A stretch of DNA of 13,099 bases from Hyphomicrobiales bacterium (GTDB lineage: Bacteria > Pseudomonadota > Alphaproteobacteria > Micropepsales > Micropepsaceae), in contig JAFIHO010000377.1 in assembly GCA_017849395.1 (NCBI GenBank), forward strand, positions 1 through 13,099, read 5' to 3'. This document shows positions 1 to 6,776 of this stretch, in pieces. Below the pieces are notes generated by a model. That model saw nothing but the letters and a program-made list of their open reading frames with translations. It did no database searches and was not told where the DNA came from. The position numbers were made by a program, and so were the translations under genes. Every line of letters begins with the position of its first letter. Positions within the stretch are counted from its first letter, which is position 1.

Positions 1-356
1 ACCGCGTCCGCATCGCGCTGCTGGAAGATGATCTGGACGCGCTGGACCAGACGCCGCTGCACGCCCTGCCCTGCGCGATGCGAGGCGCGGATTTCTGCGC
101 CGGGGTTCTCTATACGGTGCAGGGATCGACCCTGGGCGGCAAGGTGATCTGGCGGCAACTCAATGCGCTGCTGCCGGACGATACGGGCCGCACCTTTTTC
201 AGGGGCAGCATCGATGACAGCCGCAACTGGCAGACCTTGTGCGCCCGCCTGGAGGAACCGGATCGCCAGATCGACCAGATGGTGGCAGGCGCGCGGCACG
301 GGTTCGAGACATTCGCGCAACTGCTGATGCCGGACAGCGAGACGCTTGCGGTCTGA
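1..356 (+). CDS. Heme oxygenase (biliverdin-producing), 3' part only
   Basis: The reading frame is open from the left edge to a TGA at 354-356, so the start and the N-terminal part with the proximal heme-ligating histidine lie outside the window. The visible part carries YTVQGSTLGGKVI (about codons 36-48 of the fragment), which matches the distal-helix G-S-x-L-G-G signature of bacterial heme oxygenases. It is followed by FFRGSIDDSRNW, a typical distal segment of this family. Heme oxygenases open heme to biliverdin, CO and Fe2+, for iron recovery or to supply bacteriophytochrome chromophore; no phytochrome gene is visible to decide which. The internal ATG at 78 is not a start, because family-like sequence continues upstream of it. 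The stop is one base from the stop of the converging VIT gene. Confidence 0.82.
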   Translation, partial: RVRIALLEDDLDALDQTPLHALPCAMRGADFCAGVLYTVQGSTLGGKVIWRQLNALLPDDTGRTFFRGSIDDSRNWQTLCARLEEPDRQIDQMVAGARHGFETFAQLLMPDSETLAV

Positions 357-357
357 C

Positions 358-1053
358 CTAGACAGCCTGGCCTACAAGAGCGCCGATGCCTGCGGTCACC
401 GCCATGGCCACGGCACCCCAGAACACCACCCGCACAACGGGCTTCATTACCGATGCGCCGCCGGTGCGCGCACCGATCGCGCCCAGCGCCGCGAGATAAA
501 CCAGTGAGGATGCCGCCACGGCAGGCGCGACGTAGGACACGGGGCTGACGACAACCGCCAGCAGCGGCATCGCCGCGCCCACCGAAAAAGTCAGGGCGGA
601 GGTGATCGCCGCCTGCAAGGGCCGGGCCGAGACGACTTCGGTGATGCCCAGCTCGTCGCGCGCGTGCGCTTCCAGCGCGTCCTTCGCAGTCAGTTGCTGC
701 GCCACCTGCAGGGCCAGATCGCGATCCAGCCCGCGCTTCACATAGATGCCGGTCAGCTCCTCAAGCTCCGCGCCGGGGCTGTGATGCAACTCGTCGCGCT
801 CGCGGGCCAGTTCGGCAGCCTCCGTATCGGCCTGGGAACTGACGGAGACAAACTCCCCCGCCGCCATCGACATGGCGCCCGCAACCAGCGAGGCGATGCC
901 CGCCAGCAGCACCTGGGTCTTCTGCGTCCCGGCCGCAGCCACCCCCAGCACCAGACTGGCGGTGGAGACGATGCCGTCATTGGCTCCCAGCACGGCGGCA
1001 CGCAGCCAGCCTATCCGTTCGACGAAGTGATTTTCGCTGTGGCGGCGATGCAT
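358..1053 (-). CDS. VIT/CCC1-family Fe2+/Mn2+ transporter
   Basis: A 231-residue membrane protein of the VIT1/CCC1 family, which moves Fe2+ and/or Mn2+ out of the cytoplasm. The N-terminal ENHF...GWLRAAVLGANDGIVSTAS block (about residues 7-33) is diagnostic, as is the second-helix motif MSMAAGEFVSVSSQ (61-74). I see five hydrophobic segments (about 18-40, 46-68, 145-170, 172-195, 204-227). The acidic stretch between helices 2 and 3 (75-140, rich in Glu/Asp and including HH at 90-91) corresponds to the cytosolic metal-binding domain of the family. The ATG at 1053 gives the usual short N-terminus, though no good Shine-Dalgarno precedes it. It faces the heme oxygenase gene tail to tail. Metal choice and direction are inferred from the family. 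Confidence 0.9.
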   Translation of the reverse strand: MHRRHSENHFVERIGWLRAAVLGANDGIVSTASLVLGVAAAGTQKTQVLLAGIASLVAGAMSMAAGEFVSVSSQADTEAAELARERDELHHSPGAELEELTGIYVKRGLDRDLALQVAQQLTAKDALEAHARDELGITEVVSARPLQAAITSALTFSVGAAMPLLAVVVSPVSYVAPAVAASSLVYLAALGAIGARTGGASVMKPVVRVVFWGAVAMAVTAGIGALVGQAV

Positions 1054-1099
1054 GGAGGGTCTTGGCTGTGTCGCGGCGCGATATTACAGACCACCGCGC

Positions 1100-1143
1100 A
1101 TTGCGCCAGCCCGCGCGTTGCTCCGCGCCGCGGAGCGCGCAAT
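1100..1143. repeat. Nested inverted repeat in a divergent promoter region
   Basis: Between the VIT gene and the divergent 1174 gene lies a perfect 17-bp dyad: GCTCCGCG (1120-1127), one central base, CGCGGAGC (1129-1136). It is flanked by an outer perfect pair, ATTGCGC (1100-1106) and GCGCAAT (1137-1143). The inner dyad could be an operator or a strong RNA hairpin. It does not resemble the Fur, Irr or RirA sites I know, so no regulator is named. Confidence 0.5.
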
Positions 1144-1173
1144 ATTGGAGCCGCAACGCTGCGATGGTGAGAC

Positions 1174-1713
1174 ATGGCCGCGCCGGATGCGGGCACGATC
1201 GAAATCCAGGTCGAGAAGGCCGGGCAGTTGTTCGACACGCTCGATCCCCTGCCATTTCGCGAGCGCGATCTGGACCGCGAGGCCGAGGATTTCATCCTGA
1301 ACTGGGCGCGCGAATTGCCGCGCAAGGGTCCGATCCGCATCATCGTCCATCTGCCCGCAGCCGAAGCGCAGACCGAACAGGCCCGGCTGGTGGCTCAGAG
1401 CATGAAACGCTATTTCCATGCGCGGGCGGAGAATGCGTTGCATGAACGGCACGAACTGTTCCGCATTGGGCGCTTTTCGCTGCTGATCGGCGTCAGCATG
1501 CTTACGGCCTGCATTGTGATGGGCCGCTTCCTGGCCGCGGCCATCACCGTTGGCCAACTGGGGGACATATTGAACGAGGGCCTCATCATCCTGGGCTGGG
1601 TGGCGAATTGGCGGCCCATCGAGATTTTCCTGCATGACTGGTGGCCCATCCTGCGGCGGCGCAGGCTGTATCAGCGCCTGGCGGATGCGGAGATCATCGT
1701 CGCGGCGCGCTGA
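1174..1713 (+). CDS. Small membrane protein of unknown function
   Basis: A 179-residue protein that I do not recognise by name. Residues 1-95 are soluble and mixed-charge and include IIVHLPAAEAQTEQARLV, suggesting a small alpha/beta domain. Two hydrophobic segments follow at about 101-122 and 130-148, then a basic tail (LRRRRLYQRLADAEIIVAAR). The topology is probably a cytoplasmic N-domain, a membrane hairpin and a cytoplasmic C-tail. The ATG at 1174 is preceded by GGTGAG, a modest ribosome-binding site. Codon use and GC-rich third positions match the neighbours, so I take it as a real gene. Its stop is 3 bases from the stop of the converging channel gene. Confidence 0.72.
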   Translation: MAAPDAGTIEIQVEKAGQLFDTLDPLPFRERDLDREAEDFILNWARELPRKGPIRIIVHLPAAEAQTEQARLVAQSMKRYFHARAENALHERHELFRIGRFSLLIGVSMLTACIVMGRFLAAAITVGQLGDILNEGLIILGWVANWRPIEIFLHDWWPILRRRRLYQRLADAEIIVAAR

Positions 1714-1716
1714 GGG

Positions 1717-2235
1717 TCAGAAATGCTCCTCCCGGAACGGGCCGTGACGGGTGCCGGCGCGTACCAGATAGGCGGTGGACCAGCCGATCAGCAGAAAGCC
1801 ATTGATGCCTTCCAGCGCGGTCATGAGCCGCCAGCCGGATTCGAATTGCAATTCGCCATAGCCCAGGGTGGCGAACATGCTGGTGGACAAAAACAGCGCA
1901 TCGGGGAAGTTACGCACCGCGCCCAGAGCCAGATAGGCCGCCGCCCAGCTCCAAACTTCCAGGGTGAGGGTCGCCAGAATGCCCAGGACCGTGGCAGTCA
2001 TCACCAGGGTGCGGCCGACGTCATGGCTGTGCAGTCCCAGGCGGCGCGCGAAATGCGGCATCACGGCCGCGATCGAAATAAGCCCGCCGGTGTGGATCAG
2101 CACCGACAGGGCGACCAGGCCCGACCCGGCGGCCAAATTCTGGAACAACATTGGCAATTTGGAGCGCAACCGGAGGGAGTCTGCCTTGAGGCCGGTCAAA
2201 TCAATCTGCATGCAGCGATCCGAGCCGCGGCTCAC
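1717..2235 (-). CDS. Potassium-channel-like membrane protein (Ion_trans_2 type pore)
   Basis: About 172 residues. It carries a pore loop with a K+-selectivity-filter-like sequence, STSMFATLGYGEL (118-129; filter T-L-G-Y-G at 123-127). Before it are hydrophobic segments at about 36-60 and 76-98, and after it one at about 136-158 (INGFLLIGWSTAYLV). This gives three helices with the pore between the second and third, without the cytosolic RCK or cyclic-nucleotide domain seen in larger channels. Four pore units would be needed for a channel. The GTG at 2235-2233 overlaps the TGA of the upstream lectin gene (GTGA), which suggests translational coupling. Its GGGGAG sits directly against the GTG, so the true start may instead be the ATG at 2211 or at 2151 (MLFQNL). 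Ion selectivity is inferred. Confidence 0.8.
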   Translation of the reverse strand: MSRGSDRCMQIDLTGLKADSLRLRSKLPMLFQNLAAGSGLVALSVLIHTGGLISIAAVMPHFARRLGLHSHDVGRTLVMTATVLGILATLTLEVWSWAAAYLALGAVRNFPDALFLSTSMFATLGYGELQFESGWRLMTALEGINGFLLIGWSTAYLVRAGTRHGPFREEHF

Positions 2236-2879
2236 TCCCCGAATTCGACCAGATAGCCGGAGATCCCTTCTTCCGGATCGCCGCTACCCAGCGAGGTGCT
2301 GAATTGCGGAAGACCATAGGAGAATAGGGTCGCGCAGCACACCTTGTTCACGTCCCATTTGCCGCCATGCTGAAAGGCGGTGAACATCCAGTTGGCATAA
2401 CGGCCATCCTCAGCCTTGCCCCTCTCGTCGCCGCGCCAGAACAGCTGGCCCTTGCCGCCATCCGCCGCTGCATCGGGTCCGGTGACCCAGCGCCATTCGC
2501 CGGGCGCGGTCTGGCGGCCGCCCAGATAGGTGACATCCGGCGGCGGACCGGAGAACAGTTTGCCAATGACGAAGCGATACTCCGCTTCGCTGTCGATGGT
2601 AGCGAGATAGCCCGCATGGCCCTGCCAGGACATCGCCGCCGCGGCGCGGCGCGCAGCCTCCCAGGACAGGTTGGGCGCGGCGACATACCGATAGGCATGG
2701 CCGCTGGGAGCGTCCACGATGTCGCTGGTCTTCATCGCAGGATACGTGTCTGGTCCCGTATCGGACGGGGCCATGAATAACAGCCTGTATCCCAGGAACA
2801 ACGCCAGCAGCGTCGCTACCGCCCACAGACCAAGGGCAAGGCGGCCCGCCACGCTCCAGCCCTTATCCGTGGGGTTCAT
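2232..2879 (-). CDS. Membrane-anchored C-type-lectin-fold (CTLD) protein
   Basis: A 215-residue protein with a short basic N-terminus, one transmembrane anchor (about 12-34) and a C-type lectin-like domain (about 60-215). CTLD signs are SWEAARRAA (72-80), GHAGYLATIDSEAEYRFV (87-104), EWRWVTG (128-134), YANW (161-164) and the closing GYLVEF (208-213). The domain should face the periplasm. The canonical Ca2+/sugar-binding EPN or WND triplets are not evident, so sugar binding cannot be assumed. The ATG at 2879 is preferred because GGAG lies 7 nt upstream; an upstream ATG at 2921 would add 14 residues without support. It is the first gene of a two-gene unit and its stop overlaps the start of the channel gene. 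Confidence 0.8.
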   Translation of the reverse strand: MNPTDKGWSVAGRLALGLWAVATLLALFLGYRLLFMAPSDTGPDTYPAMKTSDIVDAPSGHAYRYVAAPNLSWEAARRAAAAMSWQGHAGYLATIDSEAEYRFVIGKLFSGPPPDVTYLGGRQTAPGEWRWVTGPDAAADGGKGQLFWRGDERGKAEDGRYANWMFTAFQHGGKWDVNKVCCATLFSYGLPQFSTSLGSGDPEEGISGYLVEFGE

Positions 2880-3103
2880 GGCCGAGCTCCGCGCAAAGGG
2901 TCCTTGCCGCCCGCAATACAAGCCTTGCCCCGGCGCCAGCCCGACATGATGTGCAGATCATTTACAATGCTCCAAACCCATTCATGCACCGGCGGGCCGG
3001 TGGGACGCAAATCCCCGGCCCCGGCGCATCGGGCGATGCCGTCCTCTTCACCTCCCGATGGGGTTGAGGTCTACTCGGGCAAAACAAGCCTTAGGGGAGC
3101 GAC
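2880..3103. promoter_or_regulatory. Divergent intergenic region with two perfect dyads
   Basis: These 224 bp separate the lectin/channel unit from the HAD/GH5 unit. Two perfect inverted repeats are present: CACCGGC-GG-GCCGGTG (2987-3002) and GCATCG-GG-CGATGC (3026-3039). Both have a two-base GG centre and are 23 bp apart. They could be operators or RNA hairpins. I see no convincing -35/-10 pair for either direction. Confidence 0.4.
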
Positions 3104-3895
3104 ATGAATATTTCCAGGCGGCATTCGCTCGCGGCGCTGGCGGCGGGCGCTGGCATGGGCGCGGCCTCTCCGCTGGCGGCGCAGACCACAGCCGGGACGG
3201 CGGTCAAGATCAGGCTGATCGTCTCGGATGTGGGCGGCACGTTGATCCAGGATCATGGCGAAGTGCCCGCGGCGATGCTGGGCGCATTCTCGCGCCACGG
3301 CATGACGGTGACAGCAGCGGAGTTCAGCGAATGGCGCGGCGCGTCCAAGCGCGGCATGGTACAGCATTTCGTCGGCCTGCGCGGTCCCGCAACCGGGCGG
3401 CCCGCGCTGATCGACGCGATCTATAACGACTTCGTTTCCACTGCGAGCAAGGCCTATGCCGATGTGCAGCCCATCGCCGGGGCAGAGGACGCGCTGAAAG
3501 CCTTCCGCGCCCAGGGCTATCTGATCGCCGCCACGACCGGCTTCGACCGGAAACTCAACAGCCAGATCATGAAGAAGCTGGGCTGGGAGCACTATTTCGT
3601 GGCGAGCGTCACCAGCGATGACGTGGTGGACGGGCGGCCTGCGCCTTTCATGATCTACCACGCAATGGAGGCGGCGCATGTGGAAGACATCGCCAGCGTG
3701 CTGGTAGTGGGCGACACGCCGCTGGATTTGCAGGCGGGCAACAATTCGGGCGCGGCAGTGGTGATCGGCGTTCATTCCGGCGCGGCCAGCGCGGAGCGGC
3801 TGGGTCGCGAGCGCGCCACCGCCATTCTGCCAAGCATCGCCGCGCTGCCCGCACTTTTGAAGAACGGACTTCCCGCACAGGCCAATTGCCGTTGA
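3104..3895 (+). CDS. Tat-exported phosphonatase-like HAD hydrolase
   Basis: A 263-residue HAD-superfamily hydrolase. Motif I is SDVGGTL with nucleophile Asp42. The Asp normally found two residues later is Gly, as in the phosphonoacetaldehyde-hydrolase branch (D-x-A/G-G-T). RGASKRGMV supplies Lys82 at the place of the Schiff-base lysine of phosphonatases. Motif II is around TTG (144-146), and motif IV is GDTPLDLQAG with Asp204 and Asp208. The N-terminus SRRHSLAALAAGAGMGAAS looks like a twin-arginine signal with a likely cleavage near SPLAAQ (22-27), placing the enzyme in the periplasm, which is unusual for this family. AGGGGAG lies 4 nt before the ATG. The GH5 gene follows after 10 bp. No phosphonate genes are near, so the substrate is unknown. 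Confidence 0.8.
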   Translation: MNISRRHSLAALAAGAGMGAASPLAAQTTAGTAVKIRLIVSDVGGTLIQDHGEVPAAMLGAFSRHGMTVTAAEFSEWRGASKRGMVQHFVGLRGPATGRPALIDAIYNDFVSTASKAYADVQPIAGAEDALKAFRAQGYLIAATTGFDRKLNSQIMKKLGWEHYFVASVTSDDVVDGRPAPFMIYHAMEAAHVEDIASVLVVGDTPLDLQAGNNSGAAVVIGVHSGAASAERLGRERATAILPSIAALPALLKNGLPAQANCR

Positions 3896-3905
3896 GGATA
3901 CCGCG

Positions 3906-5033
3906 ATGAAAAGGATTTTGGTTTCGGCCCTGACGCTGGCGCTTCTGGCCACGCCTGCAATCGCACGCGAGCGCTGGACGGCAGCGGAAGCGAACAGATG
4001 GTATGCCGCGCAGCCCTGGCCGCTGGGCGCGAATTATCTGCCCGCCAGCGCTATCAACCAATTGGAGATGTGGCAGGCCGACACCTTCAACCCCGCCGAG
4101 ATCGAGCGCGAAATGACCTGGGCCGAAGGGCTGGGCCTCAACACCATGCGCGTGTTCCTGCACGATATCGTGTGGCAGCAGGATGAAGCCGGTTTCAAAA
4201 AGCGCATCGACCAGTTCCTTTCCATCGCCGCGAAACATCATGTGCGGCCGCTGATCGTGCTGTTCGATTCCTGCTGGGATCCCGATCCCAAACCCGGCAA
4301 GCAGCGCGATCCCATTCCGGGCGTGCACAATTCGGGCTGGGTGGAATCGCCCGGCCGCGCCGCGCTGGACGATCCCGCGCAGCGGCCCCGGCTGGAAGCG
4401 TATGTGAAGGGTGTGATCGGCGCCTTCGCAAAAGACAATCGCATCCTGGGATGGGATTTGTGGAACGAGCCGGACAATCCGGGCGGCGGCAATTATGCGG
4501 CGCGGGAGTCCCGGCGCAAATACGAGCATGTCGAAGAATTGCTGCCGAAAATGTATCAATGGGCCCGCAGCGCCGATCCCGTCCAGCCTCTGACCAGCGG
4601 CGTGTGGCGCGGCGAGGACTGGTCGAACCCCGCCAATTTGAACACGGTGCAGAAGACGCAACTGGATCAGTCGGACATCATCAGCTTCCACGATTACGAC
4701 TGGCCGGAAAAATTCGCCGATCGCATTCGTCAGTTGAAAGGATATGGCCGTCCCCTGATCTGCACGGAATACATGGCGCGGGCGGCGGGCTCCACCATCG
4801 ATGGCGATCTGCCCATCGCCAAGCGCGCCGATGTCGGGATGATCAACTGGGGCTTCGTCAACGGCAAGAGCCAGACCCACTATCCCTGGGAATCCTTCCA
4901 GCATCCCTATGTTCTGCAACAGCCGCCGGTGTGGTTTCACGACCTGCTGCGGCCCGACGGCACGCCCTATCGCGCGAAGGAAGCCGAATTGCTGCGCGCC
5001 TATAGCGCCGCACCCCGAGGCAAGCTGCCCTGA
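3906..5033 (+). CDS. Secreted glycoside hydrolase, GH5-like (cellulase/mannanase fold)
   Basis: A 375-residue protein with a classical signal peptide (cleavage likely after AIA, residue 20) and a single (beta/alpha)8 catalytic domain. Clan GH-A features are MRVFLHD (Arg82 region), GWDLWNEPD with the acid/base Glu188 and FHDYDWP with His262. ICTEYMAR carries the probable nucleophile Glu288, and INWGFVNGK follows as the late aromatic loop. Length and motifs fit bacterial GH5-type enzymes often labelled cellulase, mannanase or 1,4-beta-xylanase; the sequence alone does not fix the substrate. No carbohydrate-binding module is present. The ATG is preceded by GAGG overlapping the upstream stop, so it is probably co-transcribed with the HAD gene. 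It should act in the periplasm or outside the cell. Confidence 0.87.
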   Translation: MKRILVSALTLALLATPAIARERWTAAEANRWYAAQPWPLGANYLPASAINQLEMWQADTFNPAEIEREMTWAEGLGLNTMRVFLHDIVWQQDEAGFKKRIDQFLSIAAKHHVRPLIVLFDSCWDPDPKPGKQRDPIPGVHNSGWVESPGRAALDDPAQRPRLEAYVKGVIGAFAKDNRILGWDLWNEPDNPGGGNYAARESRRKYEHVEELLPKMYQWARSADPVQPLTSGVWRGEDWSNPANLNTVQKTQLDQSDIISFHDYDWPEKFADRIRQLKGYGRPLICTEYMARAAGSTIDGDLPIAKRADVGMINWGFVNGKSQTHYPWESFQHPYVLQQPPVWFHDLLRPDGTPYRAKEAELLRAYSAAPRGKLP

Positions 5034-5077
5034 AAAATTAAGTCACTGAAAAATATCAATAATTCCCTTCGTCTAAC

Positions 5078-5112
5078 TACCTTGTAAAACAAGGTATCAT
5101 GCACTATATAAA
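5078..5112 (+). promoter_or_regulatory. Promoter and probable PadR operator of the 5133-6773 operon
   Basis: A perfect 19-bp palindrome, TACCTTGT-AAA-ACAAGGTA, lies at 5078-5096. A sigma70-like promoter overlaps it: TTGTAA (5082-5087), a 17-bp spacer and TATATA (5105-5110), giving a start near 5117. The -35 box is inside the palindrome, so a bound dimer would block RNA polymerase. The first gene downstream encodes a PadR-family repressor, and autorepression is the natural reading. The surrounding DNA is clearly AT-richer than the window average. Confidence 0.78.
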
Positions 5113-5132
5113 TCCTGACTGAGAGGTGGTGC

Positions 5133-5459
5133 GTGACCGAATCCCTCCAAATCCAACTCCGAAAAGGCGTGCTGGAAATGTGCGTGCTGGCGCTTCTGAG
5201 CGCGGGCGACAATTACGCCTATGAGATCGCCAGCCGCATGGCCGACAGCGTGGGCATGGGTGAAGGCACGGTCTATCCGCTGATGCGGCGGATGCAGAAT
5301 GAGGGCCTGGTCACGACCTATCTGAAGGAGTCCGAGAGCGGCCCTTCGCGCAAATATTACCGCCTTACCGAATCCGGCCGCGCCACGTTCGAAGCGCAGC
5401 GGGCGGAATGGCAAAATTTCGAAGCCAATGTTCGCAAAATCCTGGGAGAGGCGACATGA
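5133..5459 (+). CDS. PadR-family transcriptional regulator
   Basis: A 108-residue PadR-type winged-helix protein. The N-terminal helix region reads LRKGVLEMCVLALLSAGDNYAYEI. The recognition region is GEGTVYPLMRRMQNEGLV (44-60), and the wing follows with GPSRKYYRLTESGR (70-83). The C-terminal helix is short, typical of the compact PadR subfamily. The GTG at 5133 is chosen because GAGAGG lies 6 nt upstream and the protein then begins at the usual place. Its stop overlaps the start of the HAAS gene (ATGA at 5456-5459). It probably represses its own operon through the palindrome at 5078-5096; the signal is unknown. Confidence 0.9.
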   Translation: MTESLQIQLRKGVLEMCVLALLSAGDNYAYEIASRMADSVGMGEGTVYPLMRRMQNEGLVTTYLKESESGPSRKYYRLTESGRATFEAQRAEWQNFEANVRKILGEAT

Positions 5460-6028
5460 CGCGTGGAGAATTTCTGGGCGAATTGCGCGCCGGGCTGACC
5501 GGCCTGCGCCAGCAGGACATCGAGGACATCATCGCCGACTATGAGAGCCATTTCGCGGATGGCCGCGCGGCGGGCCGCAGCGACGATGATGTGGCCCGCG
5601 CGCTGGGCGATCCGGTGCGACTGGCGCGGGAGTTGCGCGTGGAGGCAGGCTTCAAGCGCTGGCAGGACGAGCGCAGCACGCGCAACCTGGCGGGCGTGGT
5701 GCTGGCGCTGCTGGGATTGGCGACCATCGACTTCATGCTCCTGCTGCCCGCGGCGGGCACCATCATCGCCATCTTCCTCGGCTTCGCGCTGGCGGTATTG
5801 GGTTTCTGCATCGGCGGCGTGGTGCTTCTGATCAGCCTGTTGCCCATCGGCTTCCTGGCCGATCTCGGCAGTCAGCTTGGCCGGGGCCTCGCGGGCGCGG
5901 GATTGATCGCGGGCGGCATCGGCGGCGGCGCGCTGTTCGTGATCGTGGTGGAATGGACGGCGCGCATGCTGGTGAAATATGCGCGACTGCATTACCGGCT
6001 GCTCACCACGGCCGCGCAGAGCGTTTGA
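5456..6028 (+). CDS. HAAS (DUF1700) domain membrane protein
   Basis: A 190-residue protein. The N-terminal 65 residues form the HAAS/DUF1700 helical domain: TRGEFLGELRAGL, DIEDIIADYESHFADG, then a helix ending ARALGDPVRLARELR. Three or more hydrophobic segments follow (about 78-100, 101-132, 145-168), with many Gly/Ala. HAAS domains are typically encoded directly after PadR regulators and are proposed to link PadR to membrane sensing; the mechanism here is inference. The ATG at 5456 is preferred over one 48 bp upstream because it is coupled to the PadR stop, has GAGAGG 4 nt upstream and gives the family N-terminus. Confidence 0.87.
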   Translation: MTRGEFLGELRAGLTGLRQQDIEDIIADYESHFADGRAAGRSDDDVARALGDPVRLARELRVEAGFKRWQDERSTRNLAGVVLALLGLATIDFMLLLPAAGTIIAIFLGFALAVLGFCIGGVVLLISLLPIGFLADLGSQLGRGLAGAGLIAGGIGGGALFVIVVEWTARMLVKYARLHYRLLTTAAQSV

Positions 6029-6038
6029 GGAGAAGAAA

Positions 6039-6773
6039 ATGGCCCGCAAACTCGCCGTCATCGCGGTTACCGGAATCGCCCTGTCGCTGGTGCTGGTCGG
6101 CACGGCCGCCGTCATTGACGGGCCGAAGCTGGCAGGCTCCGACTGGCGCGGCTTCCGCATGGCTTTCAGCGGCTGCAGGCCGGTGTCCGGCGCCACCGCC
6201 ACGCGACGCGAATTCGACTGGACCGGTCGCGACGAAATCCGCATCGGCGTGCCGGGCAAGGCGCATTACCGGCGCGGCGAAGGCGACAAGGTGATCGTGA
6301 CCGGCGATCCGGGCATGATCACGCATGTGGAAGTGGAAGGTGGCAAGATCGAGCTGGATTGCGGCGGCTTCGATCATGATGGGGTGGATATCACCCTGCC
6401 TGGCCGGGAATTCCGCAGTTTCCGCGTGTCGGGCGCGGCGGACCTGGACGCGGAAGGGCTGGACCAGGACAGGATCGAACTGGACATCTCCGGCGCGGGC
6501 AGGATCAGGGCCAGCGGCAGAGTGCGGCAGGCCGAGGTCGATGTCTCAGGCGCGGGCCACGCCTATCTGGGCAGGCTGGCGGTCGAGGATGTCGAGATGG
6601 AAGTGTCCGGCGCTGGCCGCGGCGAGATCGCGCCGCGGGAGCGCGCCGTTCTGGAGGTCTCTGGGGCAGGCAAGATCACCCTTCTGACCGATCCCCGTAT
6701 GCTGGATACACGGGTCTCGGGCGCAGGCCGCATCGACCATCGTGCCGGAAGTACGGAGACGGACGGTATCTGA
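6039..6773 (+). CDS. DUF2807 (GIN domain) beta-helix envelope protein
   Basis: A 244-residue protein with an N-terminal hydrophobic segment (about 5-25; signal peptide or anchor) and a C-terminal repeat region of the DUF2807 type. SGAG-type motifs recur at residues 131, 151, 170, 190, 208 and 227, spaced 18-20 residues, each in a short beta-strand context such as VDVSGAG or LEVSGAG. This is the pattern of a one-turn-per-repeat right-handed beta-helix. It is the last gene of the PadR-HAAS operon, starting 10 bp after the HAAS stop, with GAGGAG 6 nt before the ATG at 6039. The protein likely resides in the periplasm or at the outer surface. Molecular function of the family is not established. 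Confidence 0.85.
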   Translation: MARKLAVIAVTGIALSLVLVGTAAVIDGPKLAGSDWRGFRMAFSGCRPVSGATATRREFDWTGRDEIRIGVPGKAHYRRGEGDKVIVTGDPGMITHVEVEGGKIELDCGGFDHDGVDITLPGREFRSFRVSGAADLDAEGLDQDRIELDISGAGRIRASGRVRQAEVDVSGAGHAYLGRLAVEDVEMEVSGAGRGEIAPRERAVLEVSGAGKITLLTDPRMLDTRVSGAGRIDHRAGSTETDGI

Positions 6774-6776
6774 GGA

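Noticed and set aside
3648..4940. Long minus-strand open frame (430 codons) opposite the GH5 gene
   Set aside because: It is antisense to a gene with clear signal peptide and catalytic motifs. The translation is rich in Arg/Gly/Pro without recognisable domains, as expected for a shadow frame in GC-rich DNA.
5357..6259. Minus-strand open frame (300 codons) across the HAAS and DUF2807 genes
   Set aside because: It spans two real genes with good ribosome-binding sites; the product is Arg/Ala/Gln-rich without motifs.
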